Source: Anadara kagoshimensis (lineage: Eukaryota > Mollusca > Bivalvia > Arcoida > Arcidae). Taken from it: DNA of 64,000 nucleotides. How positions within the stretch are numbered: the stretch's first letter is position 1; the number at the start of each line of letters is the position of its first letter. The stretch is taken from positions 30,536,169 to 30,600,168 of the forward strand of contig CM037862.1 in the NCBI GenBank assembly GCA_021292105.1, written 5' to 3'. Positions 1-13,700 of this stretch are shown here, piece by piece. Under the pieces are notes generated by a model. It had not been told where the DNA came from and made no database searches. It was given only the letters and a program-made list of their open reading frames with translations. The translations under genes were made by a program, and so were the position numbers.

Positions 1-1633
1 GAGGTCGTTCAAAAAGTCTTGTCCCTTCCTGTAAACCGTGAATAAAACACAGTGATTTATTATTTTGTCAAGGGTGATTGTGTTCTAATGGTATATCCAA
101 AAAAGAATATGCAAATGTGTTTAGAAAATGAGCCCAGCGTGTTAAAAAGTGTGTAGCCGTTAAAGGTGATTATTTTGAATGAATGAAATTAAAATTCTTG
201 AATTAGACGTTTTAATTTGTGATTTTATTATGAAGGACATTTTGGACGGTCCTCGTAGCCACACAAATCTGATGTTAGATAATCGGTTACCACTGTATTA
301 ACATATATTCTCCTTAGAACTGAGTTACCGTTTTTGTTGATTTTGTAGAGCAAAATAATCGTTGTTTTTTATATTTACAATGAAATAATGGAAAATATTT
401 TACTGACAAAACGTATATTTTCACAGCAGTAAAATGCACGTGAAAATATATGTATTTCACTACGAATTCCTCCACGTGTCATTAAGTAGAGTTGTTCCCG
501 TTTTAGATCTGGTGCCCAATCTTGTTTATCGTTGTTTACACGGCGCCAACTATAAGCCAATAAATTCGTCAATACTGTCTTTTATCGTACTGTAAACAAA
601 CACATTACTGCCATTCACGGAGCTCCATTTTTTAAAACGGTAATCAAAATGATACACCGGTAACTAACATACAAATGTAATTCTTGATGAAATGCTCACT
701 AAAGAAGAGCAGGAAGATGTACAAGGCGTATACCTAATGATTTTTTGGACAGATTTGAAGTTATGGATCCAAATGAATTGAACGTTGTACTGGAAAATTT
801 CAAATTTAGAACAGTGATATAAAATAAATAGATGCGCCCTCTTGTGAAATATTAATTTTCTCACTTCACTCGACAAAATAAAATTCATATTCATACTTTA
901 CTGTTAAATATCCTCTATTTACTTTCATACTTCACAATGTCGCAGTTTAAAGTTCTGTTATTTCGCGAAAAATTGATTTTGATACTATTAATGTACTGAA
1001 ATGCTGAAATAAATAAAGTAACAGCTAAATGACATGCACTTGACAATAGACAAATCCAAAAAACACAAAAATCAATAGTTTGAACAAAGAACACATAACT
1101 AACCATTAAAGTACAAAATAAGCACATATATATGTATGAACTAATTCAGGGAAATACGTCTTCGTAATCCGTATACGACTCCATCCCATTGACGTTAAAC
1201 AATATAATGCAATGCTCTAATATCATTCAATACCATGATATAATATAAAACCGAATAGTTAACTTAATTTTACAATCAATGTCGTACTAGGGGTTGAGCC
1301 CATTAGCTATGGTTTTGAAATACTTGTCGTTATAACTATGATGCAAATCATACAACCATGATAAAAACTGTACCAAGCAAGTCCAGGGGAAGAAATTGTT
1401 CAATGTTTGAGGATTTAAATCAAGTGATTTAAATGATTTTAATAAATAATATGCAAATTAGCTAATACAATCAATAAATTCAACAAAATAAACAAATAAT
1501 TAATGACAAAAAGCACTTTATTTATACAATCCAAGCACATATGACGTATACCTTAAGCACTTGCTTAGTTCTAGCATAAACCTTCTCGTCCTGTATGTTT
1601 TAAGCAGGAAAATACACCCGATTATTGTGACTT
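1..1633. other. 3' flanking region, no gene recognised
   Basis: AT-rich unique-looking sequence downstream of the stabilin-like gene. The short open frames here have no recognisable motif and no splice context. I see nothing supportable in it. Confidence 0.5.
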
Positions 1634-1716
1634 TTGAAAAAAAATTCAAGTGATATTGAAAATAATATTATTTCATTACTACCTACAAATTTGTTAATAT
1701 TTCGAAGTGATGATAA

Positions 1717-2525
1717 CGGTCAATGTTTGTGTACCACGTTGTTAAAATGCTCTGAAAACGTTTGGCATAACGCTCAATATTTGTGTACCACATTGTTACA
1801 ATGCTCTGAAAGTGTTTGGCATAACGCTCATTGTTTGTATACCACATTGTTACAATGCTCTGAAAACGTTTGGCATAACGGTCAATGTTTGTGTACCACA
1901 TTGTTACAATGCTCTGAAAGTGTTTGGCATAACGGTCAATGTTTGTGTACCGCATTGTTACAATGCTCTGAAAGTGTTTGGCATAACGCTCAATGTTTGT
2001 GTACCACATTGTTACAATGCTCTGAAAGTGTTTGGCATAACGGTCAATGTTTGTGTACCACATTGTTACAATGCTCTGAAAGTGTTTGGCGTAACGGTCA
2101 ATGTTTGTGTACCACATTGTTACAATGCTCTGAAAGTGTTTGGCGTAACGCTCAATGTTTGTATACCACATTGTTACAATGCTCTGAAAGTGTTTGGCAT
2201 AACAGTCAATGTTTGTGTACCACATTGTTACAATGCTCTGAAAGTGTTTGGCATAACGCTCAATGTTTGTGTACCACATTGTTACAATGCTCTGAAAACG
2301 TTTGGCGTAACGCTCAATGTTTGTGTACCACATTGTTACAATGCTCTGAAAGTGTTTGGCGTAACGCTTAATGTTTGTGTACCACGTTGTTACAATGCTC
2401 TGAAAGTGTTTGGCGTAACGCTTACTGTTTGTGTACCACGTTGTTACAATGCTCTGAAAGTGTTTGGCGTAACAGTCAATGTTTGTGTACCATATTGTTA
2501 CAATGTTTGCCGTTAGAGTTACAGT
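1717..2525. repeat. 54 bp minisatellite, about 15 copies
   Basis: Unit starts CAATGTTTGTGTACCACATT and includes TGCTCTGAAAGTGTTTGG; copies vary at a few sites (CAT/CGT, GCT/GGT). Degenerate pieces (ACAATGCCGTAAAG, CAATGCTACAATG) extend to about 2690. Because 54 is divisible by three and the unit lacks stops in several frames, long overlapping open frames arise on both strands; I do not regard them as genes. Confidence 0.95.
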
Positions 2526-2935
2526 CAATGTTGCTTCAACGCGTTTTTACAATCCTTTAAGATTGAGTAAACTGCAAATACATTTTCCAACGCTGTTACA
2601 ATGCCGTAAAGTTATTGTCATCTTTTATTCAGCAATATTTCAAAGTTACATTAAGTGTCAAGTTTTGTTAACCGCAATGCTACAATGTTTCTTAATATAT
2701 GATCTGTCAGCTTAAGTCTTTTCAAGACATCAATACTCATATTGTCATATCGGACTTTTTATTTCAGTCAAGGGTACAAACTGCTTTTCGTCAAAGTAGA
2801 GGATAACCCCTCACCTCTAAATTTCATAAACTTTAGAGAATTCCTGATGTCAACCATTTAATTCACGTCTAGATTATTATAGAATCGCATACTGTTGTTG
2901 AGAAAAAATGTTATGCCTGGCTTTGTATTACATTG

Positions 2936-2946
2936 TATATATATAT

Positions 2947-3025
<79 letters not shown>

Positions 3026-3026
3026 G
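2936..3026. repeat. (TA)n microsatellite
   Basis: About 90 bases of nearly pure TA, in the 3' flank of the gene. The Ile/Tyr-rich open frame across it is an artefact. Confidence 0.95.
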
Positions 3027-4280
3027 TTATCCCAATGATAACCTTTAATCTGCACTTTGCATATGACGATTACACATAAAACACTTTATTCATTTTGCAA
3101 TTAGGCATAGGTACAATTTTACTTGGGTAAAAGGTCGATATAAAAATATTTGTTTGATATATGTTATGAAATACAGTTGTAATAACGTATCGGAAGAATA
3201 ATCCAGAATTCACAACGACGAATAACATCAACTGCAAGAAGAAGGCGTCGGAAATCAGTAAAATAATGGGTCACCTATAATATCACCAAAAACAGCGGTG
3301 AAAGGAGAAGCAATGTGGTTGATTTATGCTACCTTCTTCTGGTGTCAAAAAACTGATGGTTAAGTAAAGAAAATTTAGATATTGAGATAAGTGAACACAT
3401 TGAAGTATAAATATTCCTTAATTTACAGAACCAAATATGCCCGAAAACTCTGTTGAAGAATGTATAAAAGTTAAAAATAATGGATATACACAAAAGAAAT
3501 CAATTCAAGATAAGATAAAGTAATCTTTCATTCGCACGTGGTTTAAAATGTAAATGTAAATGTTCAAACCATTAATCTTAACATGAACACCTTTACTTCA
3601 CATCTGAATATCATCACATTTCAATTATCATCATCACTGTACTGTATTTTGTCGGAACTGAAAATTGGATTTCCAAAGTTTATATCACTTGATATTGAAG
3701 ATGGCTCTGTAATCAAATCATCGTCATCATCATCCTGGATTGTGTGTAGTCTGGCAAATGACATACTACTGTCTGATCCCTAATAAACAGAACAATTATT
3801 ACTATTGGAATCACAGTGTTTTTGACGGTGAATCATTCTTAATTTAATAGAAAATTCAATAAATCTTGATAATGTATGATATTGTTTCCTACTTGAGACT
3901 AGTCGTACCTGAAAATCGCTATACGCATCTTTCGATTCCCACAATCTTGCCACGAAGGGGCATATTGCACCGGAAGTGACATATTGAGTGGCGTTTTATG
4001 TCGTATAGGCAACATAGTCGCTATTAATTTGCCCGTTTTTTTCGAAATGTACAATCCCAAAAGCGGCAACGTATTTCATTGTAATCATGGATGTGCATAG
4101 CAGTTTTCTGTTACAACTAATCTGAAGTGAACACAAATAACCAAACTTTATTTAAGCTTATAAGTTATGCTTGCCATATTCTGAAAAGAAAATGACTGAA
4201 TTCAAAGTCAAATGAACAGAAGCACAATCAAAGTAAAAAATGACGTAAGCTGATAATACTGTCACCATTTGCCTAATGTC
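3027..4280. other. 3' flank, no gene recognised
   Basis: Unique-looking AT-rich sequence between the TA repeat and the presumed 3' UTR. A short (ATC)n run lies near 3717-3735. No coding or RNA gene is supportable. Confidence 0.5.
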
Positions 4281-4389
4281 TTTATTTTATTGTCTAGTTT
4301 GGCTGACTTAATTTGTATTGTGTCGTGTTCTCGGTTGCATTTGTTCTTGTTAAGTGCATGTTTTGCAATTAAAAATGACCGTCTTTATT
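4281..4389 (-). promoter_or_regulatory. Candidate polyadenylation signals of the stabilin-like gene
   Basis: On the gene strand AATAAA occurs at 4384-4389 (about 116 bases after the stop) and again at 4281-4286. Either could direct 3' end formation. In AT-rich DNA the hexamer is common, so this is suggestive only. Confidence 0.35.
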
Positions 4390-4504
4390 TTAATTCGAAA
4401 CCAAGATCTTTAAACACTGCGACTTGATTACAAATTTACACCTTATTACTTTTAACACAATTCAATTCCCCATCTTGTCCGGGCTATTAAATCTATTATT
4501 ATCT

Positions 4505-4708
4505 TCATATACTGTGTAATTTCCCAGAACCTTGGGAAACAAATATTATAGGGTATAACGTGGTGCAATAATAAACCCCCTTTCTTAATTTTTGCCACAT
4601 GTCCACAATGCCAGTAGCCTCAGATTTTTTGTATATATAATAAATAATTGTTACACAGATTACCAATGTAAGTATAACGGCTACTACTGGTCCGATAATC
4701 CAACCGAC
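4505..4708 (-). CDS. E38: last exon, transmembrane helix and cytosolic tail
   Basis: 204 bp, 67 codons and TGA (4505-4507). After VGWIIGPV comes a hydrophobic run to about residue 24, then YKKSEATG, giving a type I membrane topology with a basic stop-transfer end. The tail of about 42 residues includes DMWQKLRKG. Acceptor is a long pyrimidine tract ending TTACAG. I saw no later exon, and the tail is short compared with vertebrate stabilins. Confidence 0.75.
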   Translation of the reverse strand, partial: VGWIIGPVVAVILTLVICVTIIYYIYKKSEATGIVDMWQKLRKGVYYCTTLYPIIFVSQGSGKLHSI

Positions 4709-7700
4709 CTGTAACAGTAGAAATAAAATAGAAAATCAACTAATTATTACTAAACCTGTTTTATTTTTCAGCAATAGACGGCCTAATCGGAATACAATTC
4801 CACCTTAGTAGTGCTCGGACCAAAATTGTGGAAATAACATAGACATGTTGGACTTTTGATTGAGTTTCTGGTAAAAGATACATGTAAAGGGGATACAAAG
4901 AACCTCCAACAGTACGATAACCACGCCAATTTACCTCATTTTGCCATTAAATCTATTGTCCTACCTAAGAGCAAAATACCCCGCCCCAAACATCTACACG
5001 ATTTTAATGTTTCCCGACGACCTTGGCCTCTCTGATATGAGGTCATGGGCCAGGTTTCAATAATGAAAATTATTTATGTAAAGTTTTATGACAATCGTTC
5101 AAAGCAATTATGATATATGGTCCGGGTACGATTTTACACGGACAGACAGACCGACGGACTAGATTATACTTTTTAAACCCCTTTATTAAAATATAAATAG
5201 ACAGCTTAATTATCTTAAACGGCAACAAGGAGCATGGATGACAAAGATCATCAAGACTTAATAGGACACGTGTATATAGTTACACAGTAATGACACAATT
5301 AAACACAGGAAACGATGAATGATGCTGAACTATCAAAATACAATATAATGATTGATCATTACTACTGTTATCGAGATTGGAAGAATATTGTTTAAAAGTA
5401 CATTATAGATAATTGCTCTTATTTGGAGGCCATTAGTTGAAGAAAAGTAAAAAAAACCAGATTGTCGAGAAAATCTCTAGCCCTCGGCAAGAAAACTGAC
5501 AAACAAGGCTTAACAATATGTATGGGTTGTAATCAGTATCCAACAGCTTAATATTGTAATCAATACCCAACAAATATAGCGTACAAAATAAGAAATACAA
5601 ATAACACTATCAACGCACGTGACTAATTGGTATAAAGCATGAGACGGTAAAGTTTTCCTAAAGAAATATTAATGAAAAAAGAAGTCTGATTCAAATACTT
5701 ACACTTATCTTTGATGATGACAAAGCACCGGTCTGAACATTTGTTGACTAAAAACAAAAAACAAATTGTTACTTTAAACTGTTTTTCAAACATCAAAACG
5801 CTTGAAGCAAAGATAAAGTATTTATCAAAAAAAAAAAAAAAACATTTGACAAAAATGAGAGCCAATGTTGTCATACGTTAACAACAAATAGGTTCTGAAC
5901 AGTCAAATAGCTTGAACCAAAAAAAAAAAAAAAAAAAAAAAATTACAATCCACGCAAGGTTAAAATATCATTATGTCTTACAAATATAAATACACGAACA
6001 CTGTGTACTGAAGAAACATAACTGTGTTACTGTGGCCTTGATAAAAAATCTGTATGTTGTTATAACATATCATTCAAATACAAGGTACCACTGAATAACA
6101 CTGAGTTAAATAATTACAAAATGTATGTAAATGTGTTTATAAAAGGAAAGACAGCACTAAATAAATACAACGTACTTTAAAACAATCAAAACCATCGCCG
6201 CTAGCATCGCCTATACACGTGCAATTAATTCCAGCTCCATCCTATGAATATAAAAATATACAGATCGTAAAAAGAAATTTGTCCTTGGCACTGGCAGTAG
6301 CTTACGGAACAAAGAACATTATACAATACAAGTGAATGATAGAACAGACAGGTACGTGTAAATAAATAAAAATAGCTATGTCTTTGATTTTATTAATTTT
6401 GCTTACGTCTATAAATTTGTTTATTGGAAAAACTAAAATAGTTATTTTATTGATGCGACTGTATGTGTTTAATTTCGAGTTTTGTTTATGATGCAAAGAT
6501 GCAAGAACATTCCTCCACAGGTTCTTAGTAGAAAGGGAATATCAGACAAGTAGTTGCTTGTTTTAATTAATATTGAAATTACTATTACACAATCAACTAT
6601 CATTTATATGTTGTCTTCAAACATTATAATAATGACTCAGTAAAAGGTTATTGTAAAACGATCTTTTGTTTTTACCTGGAAAACACAGGTCGCATTTTCA
6701 TGACAACCGCCATTGTTTACATCACAAGGATTATCACACGAGAATCCATCTCCAATGTAACCTAATTTACAATGGCATGATGTTGTACCCTCAACTTCTA
6801 GGCATTCTGCATGATGACTACATCCACCATTATTAAAGCTGCATGTTTTACCTGTTATTGTATCATACATAACATAATTATCTCGGTAACATGATAAATT
6901 TAACTCTTAAATATCAGAATTTATGTTGAAAAGATACCCAAAGCATAAGAATATATTTTACAGTATATATAGAACATGTCATATTACATATCATATCAGT
7001 GATTTGTATTCAAAAGGAAAATAACTTTTCCCTGACCTCTGTAAACCGGACACCACTCTAAACCTGACACAAATACGTTTTCTAGTTCGATTATTGCAAC
7101 GATTAAGGCAAGATGTCTTTCAGAATTGGTTTGAAAATCAGAGCACTCGGCCTCACTTCCCTGGTGGGAGTTCATCTGTCTAATCCGACTTGTCAGTTCC
7201 AAAGTTTTTTCTTTGCTTCTTGGTTGTGATTCGGACATTGATTAGTATGTTTGTTTTTGATTGTGTCAATGTGAATCATAAATGTTTGTTTATAATAGTA
7301 ATATCAATTATGAGTGAAAGTGAATAAACTTGTTAGTGTGTATATTTATAAATTTTAGTGTGCATACAGTGCGCTTTCGTGAATCAAAGTAACTATTATA
7401 CATATTGATAATATAATTATCACGATCCTATTTGTAGTCCCTGTAACAGTAGAGTCATTCAATCAGGAGATTTCAGTTGAGTAATGGTGTTTAACGTCCC
7501 AGTCAAAAATATTTCACTTATATCGAGACGTCGCCAGCTATAGGCGAAGGTGCAGAAATTTTGCTGTGCGTTGCGCTGATGGCATTATACAACAGGGTTC
7601 TTTAGCGTGCCAAGCCCAGCGTGACACGGGACCTCGTTTATTTTAAGTTCCCATCCGAAAGAACCGTGACTTTCATTTCGTAATGCCGATTGCTTGGCGA

Positions 7701-10700
7701 AAGAACAGTCACTACCCACTTGGGTCAGACCCAGTCGGGGATCGAACCCACGACCTCCCACTTACGGAGCGAGCACTCTACCAACTGAGCTACCGCAGTG
7801 GTCATTCATTCAACCAGGAGACTTCCAGTTCACGATCAGTATAAAAATAATACAAATGTTCACATTTGAAATCTATTTTACAGGATAAAACATCCGTAGA
7901 GTGATGTATACAAATATTAAGAAGACATGATACTTACTACATGGGTATTTGTTATCTCGACTGACACATATTTCGCAGGCTTCTCCTTCGAAACCTTCGA
8001 AACAAGAACAGACACCAGTACCATTTAACCCGTCGTTACATGCACCGTTATTATTACATGGGAATTCTTGTCCACCGGGACACTCTAAATTAAAATGTCA
8101 AAAACTGTAGTTAAGCAATGATGTAATTGTTAGGTTGAATGCCATATATGTAATTCGTTGTATAAAGTAACAGTAATAGGAACAAACTCTGTCCTAGATT
8201 ATTGTGAAACCAATACACTATTAGCTTGATCTGTATAGAAACATAAAAAATGAAGCCATTGCATGTCATGCAGCTTCAAATGTAGCCTTTCGTAATGAAG
8301 CTAATACCACCAACCTGATAATTGTAACCCTAAATCTAACACACTCATTATCATTTCAGACTTTAACATGTGACATTCTATCATGGCCAACACAAACCAC
8401 TAATAAAACACCTGATTGAAGAAAATGATCTTTGTTTAAGGTATGATCCATCCATTACATGATAGAATATGGAAATAATTTGAAGTTTCACGAAATCTCT
8501 CGAAATTAAGAAGTATGTAACCACCGTGAAAATAACCTTATAGCCAGGGCACGAATTTACAAGGTCAGAGACACAAACATGGTGATGCCAACGTAACATT
8601 GTTAATATAAATAATAAATTATTGGACAAGTTTACATTAAAAGCATGCATATCATTTCAGCAACCTTGACCTTAAGACAACGTCTATTTTATAACGGGAT
8701 ATATGTCACTCACCTAGACAATGTGGACCATAAAAACCAGAACAACATTTTTCTTTCTGAAATTGAAAATAGACTTATCAATAAAACAATAAAACCTATA
8801 CCTGATGCAGATGTAGAAATATTTTTAAGTAATTTGAAGAATTTCTATTTTCTATGTATCATAGATTTACAACACGATGCAAAACATCTAATTAAAATAA
8901 CAATCTTAAATTATAAAAAGTTAAATTTCACCCACCTTTGTAACAGTCTCGCATGTTGCTTTACAGCCAATAAACTGTTGATTGATATCTTGTCGTATTT
9001 TGAAAAAGCATTGAACATTTTGTATTGGTTCAGCAACATGATATCCAGGAGGACAGACAACACGTTGACGACAAAATTGACATTCACTCTGAAAAATGAA
9101 ATCAAATTAAATTCCCAATGACGTACACAACCTAGACCTAAGGTATATCGAGACATAACCAGCTATAGGCGAAGTGGAAGACATTTTTACCGTTTAGTGC
9201 GCTAAAGGCAATGTGCAGGGGTGCTACTTAAACGTGTCACACCTGTTTGGACGCAGGGCATTGGGCTTAAGGTCTCTTCCGAAGAACCTCATGGCTTTCA
9301 TTTCTAAATGTCAAGCGACTGGCGAAAGAACAGCTTCTACCTATTTTCAAGTCTCGGTCAAGCCCCGGTCGGGTTTTAATCTACGACCTCATACATACGG
9401 ACCGAGCAGTCTACGAATTTAGCTTTAAGCATTAGAAGCGAGTTTCTGTTACGTTTAACCCATTAGTTTTATTATGTAAATCAATCGCATTATCGACCAA
9501 AACGGACAATAGTCGTTTAAGGTGATCGAGTATGTATCGAAGTGTTTGCCAGGGTGGCCATGTATGATTCAAGTAGTGAATAATAAGCATTATTTAGACA
9601 AAAGGCAATATAACAGATTGTTGATAGCATCCATGTTTGTATTCCAAATAGTCATTCCGTTAAGATTTTAGTCTGTGCAAATCGACTTCGGAATCCTTTT
9701 TCACATGCGACATCCATCAATTAATTATTTTTATTTAAAAATATGCATCAGGAGATAAAATTTAAGAAAATGAAGTTCAACTATTACAATTCCATGCTGA
9801 TTTTACCTATGCGGTAAAATTGGTACATCCATCGTGAAAAAAAATTAACCTTGAAATCTTTATAGAATTGAGTCTCTGACGTGTTATTAAGTAATGTTAC
9901 GATTTACACAATACAGTGTCTTTTACATTATACATAATAAAATTCATAACTCAAAGCAATATCTAAAGGAATAGAACAACTAAATGTTTCATGTTACCTG
10001 ATTCATAGGAATCATACATTTAATATCTTCCTGTTGGAGAATTTCTCAAACAAAGTAAAGCTATATTAACCTTACCCACGTAGTGTTGACCAGCTTCTCA
10101 TCGCATCTGTGAAGAGTAGGAACAAGTGGACCATCTATTCCATGTATAACACCCGCATCTGTCAACATATCCGGCTTTTTTATTTCTACTTCATTTACAA
10201 ATACCTGATTTGCAAAAAAAAAATAGTAAAAGCTAAATCTAAACATATTTGCGGTTTTTGTACTGTTATATTTCAATTTTACCTACAGTGTATACATCAA
10301 TATTTAAAAAAAATAACGACACAAAAAAGTTAAAATAGGCATAACATTACCCGTCTCTGACTGTTTTTTTCTTTTCAAATTGTGAACATCCAGAGTTTCA
10401 GTAAATTACGATTATATAATTCTACTTCTTGACAGTAAAATTATGATAAAGGCCATGGACTAGTCAGTTAGTATCCATATTTTTCAAGAAATATTTTTTG
10501 AAATATATTTTATTGATCACATCAGATGAAAAATGACAGGAATAATTTCCAGTTAAATCAAATTTATAACTCTTCAGTTAAAAAAAGCCCAAAATTATTA
10601 ATTGTAATAATATATTCAGCATTAATTATTTCAATTTGACTAAGTGGGTTAAATATTAAGTTTTCATATGAACTTATTCTTTCAATGTATCGGTTCACCA

Positions 10701-13700
10701 ACTTGTAATTAATATGTTTGTTGCTCAATAAAACCTAGTCCAGGTTAATATACAAAAGATAAATGACTTCTAGCCATACAAAATAATTGCTTGGCATTCA
10801 TATACTTGTATCTTGATAATAATTGATAAAAATTGTGATAAGCTAAAATCATTCAAAGCAAAATATTGGTCAGAATTGTTTTAGATTAGTTATTCCGTCC
10901 ATATAACAATATCATTTTGTCAAATTTAATTCTCTTAAGATTATATATTGTTCTGTTATTGTTTCGTTAATTCCGTAAGAAAGACATAGAAACAAAATCT
11001 ATAATTTCAGAAGGGGCACAAAACTTTCTGGATGGAGCTTTATAAATAACATGCATTGTCCGGAACATATTAAATAGTTATTAAACACACGGTACCTGTC
11101 TTGTCCAAACTATAAATGATAATTTGTGTCTGGCACCTAAAAGTGTTTCAATTGTTTCTTGGTTTTCAAAGGACATCGATAATCTTATGTTTGGAAGAAT
11201 GTAATATTTTAGGAAATCTTTAGTCTGCAAAAAAAAAAAAAAATAATAATAATAATAATAAAAAAAACATACATGTTGTTTCCGTGTAAAGTGACCGTCA
11301 GAACATTTTCTTAAAACTGGTGACTTTAACAATACTGAAAACTGGGGAATATTGGCACTAGTTTTTCCCGCGTAAGTTCGCGAGAATAATAAAATATGAA
11401 AATAAAATTTTCAAAATATCAATTTCCATAACATTAACTTAATTACTTGAAAAGTCGGCACACGCCCAAATTAGCTGACGTAAATTTTTCCATTTACATA
11501 AAATCATAAAAGTCTCGCTCCCGAGAGGGATATAATTATGTTGTTATATTTATATATTGACTGTTAAGTCCAATGTTTTCAGTGAATCCATTGTACTTTA
11601 ACGTTATGTTTACAATATGTCATGTCATGTAAATACAATGTATTAATTATGAAACTGCAAAAGACTAGACTATTACAGGTTTCTAACTCTATCCATGTCC
11701 ATGCTACACACATATTAGAACCTCTCATTTCGATAGCATAAATCTTTTCTACTTTGAACATGTGACATTTTTAGAATTATAAGGAAAAATTAATAGATTA
11801 ATAAGTTATTATTTAAAAACAATTTCTGACATTTTTATCTATAGAAACATTGTCTTAGAAGAGCGTTGGTTTTTAGGCAAAACTAGTTCAGAATATTTAA
11901 ATTCTTTTTTCGTGGTCTTTGGTAGCATGCAAGTTTGGTTATTCGCATTGATGGATCAGCTCTAGTTATTTTTCAGTTTTTCAGCATTTTCATTAAACAT
12001 TATTTTCGATTTAAATTTATTTTAATTTTACTCACTATTTTTGTTGTGTTCAAAAAGTTCTCTACGATTCTGTTTGAAGGAACAAACAAGGTGTATTCGT
12101 CCATATCCATAAGGGTTTCCATCAATCCTTTATTCTATAGATAAAAAAAATCTTTAGTTAGACATATAAATATTCTTATTCTACAATAACAACAAAATAA
12201 TGATGTCTTTTTCAACAGTGAAAGCACTCAAACTACCTCCTTAAATACGTTGTCCTTTTAAAGTAGAAGTTTGGTCATCATTTGATTTTAATATGTGTGA
12301 ATATTGTTTCTCAGTTTTTTGTTTCAGGTTTTCAGGTGAATTAACTCTTGCCAAAAATATTTTCTAGCTAAAATAACATTTTCTTTCAATAGCTTTTTTT
12401 TTTGTATTAGCATACGCGCGAATGATATCGTTGATTAATAAACAATGATCAAAATAAACATTCTGATTTTCTTATCTTATTATATTGGTACTATAAGTAT
12501 TATTAACTTACATCAAGCCACTCTCCAAATATAGAATACTCTGGATGTTTATCAAAAAACTCTTCTAAAAATGGTGTTTCGTCATTGTCAAAGAATGGCT
12601 CTAGTGCCTGTTAATTTAGACAAATATGTTTTAATGCATTTTAGAGCATCTAAATATATGTATAACATCTTAATATTGTTTCAGTCTATAGCTAATGTAA
12701 TTTAAGAACATATTTTCATCTTCGAGTCAATTTCAGAAATAAGTAAACGTCTGTGTCTTGAACATATAACCTCTCTATATCTACACATTCACTGGGATAT
12801 TTGTCGTGTCCAGCTTTACTTTGCTTATTTTGTGTACCATTTACCCTATATTTCTGGTATTCATCTTGTTGAGCAAACCTTTGTACCGGTCTTTTTGAAT
12901 CAGGTCTATTTTTCTATTTTAGAACGAATGAAATAATTCAAACGTACTCAAATTACATGAGAGTTAGATATTGTCCTGTATATTAGAAATAAATAACACT
13001 AATTTCGTCCGTTATAAGTTCCAAGACAAGAAACACGAAAACGTTATTAATGGATACCACACCAGATTGTACCGATATCCGGATCCCTTATTGTTATCAA
13101 AAATACGTATTTGGGAATTAATACAAAAATTGGTCTTAATTCTGTGACTTACTCTGTCAATAACATGTATAAATCCATTGAAAGCTGGTATGTTTGGTGC
13201 GATTATCCTTGACCATGACCTGTTGCTTTTTTTAGAAGATACAAAAAAATCCTACAATAAAAACATTTACATTTACTTTATTATAATATTGGAACGCTGT
13301 AAGAAAATGACTTGAGATAAATGTAAAGTATGGCGTGTAAAACAATACATTTATTCGAGTTTTGATTTCAACTCATAATTACATAAATGTAGCGCTATTA
13401 AACACTATATTATAAAAATAAAATTGACGAAATTGTAAAATGAAATTTTAAGCCATTAAATAACTAAATTATTGTTCTTTCACATTATTTGTAGACCATA
13501 TGCTCTGTCAGTCTTTATTAAAAGACAATTGGTATAAAATAGGTGGCAGTATTAATGATCGCCACTGGATACTACTTCGACAAAAAAACTAATTCCTTGC
13601 TAATTCGGGAGATTTATAATTTGTGTCCCAATACAGTATATTGTATAGAGAATGAAAAATATTGATTATTTTTATTACATTGTCTTTCTTATAAAGATGT

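Noticed and set aside
1634-2560. Long open reading frames on both strands (up to 281 codons)
   Set aside because: They are by-products of a 54 bp repeat without stops; three frames are open at once and no gene structure or known domain is present.
3583-3783. 66-codon plus-strand frame with a Ser run
   Set aside because: Short, low complexity, no splice or promoter context and no recognised domain.
5703-5747. Cys-containing reading of E37 (KCSDRC)
   Set aside because: That phase would put a stop in the transmembrane exon; phase 0 fits both neighbours.
7730-7805. tRNA gene on the minus strand
   Set aside because: Same reason: it is the head of a SINE flanked by target-site duplications.
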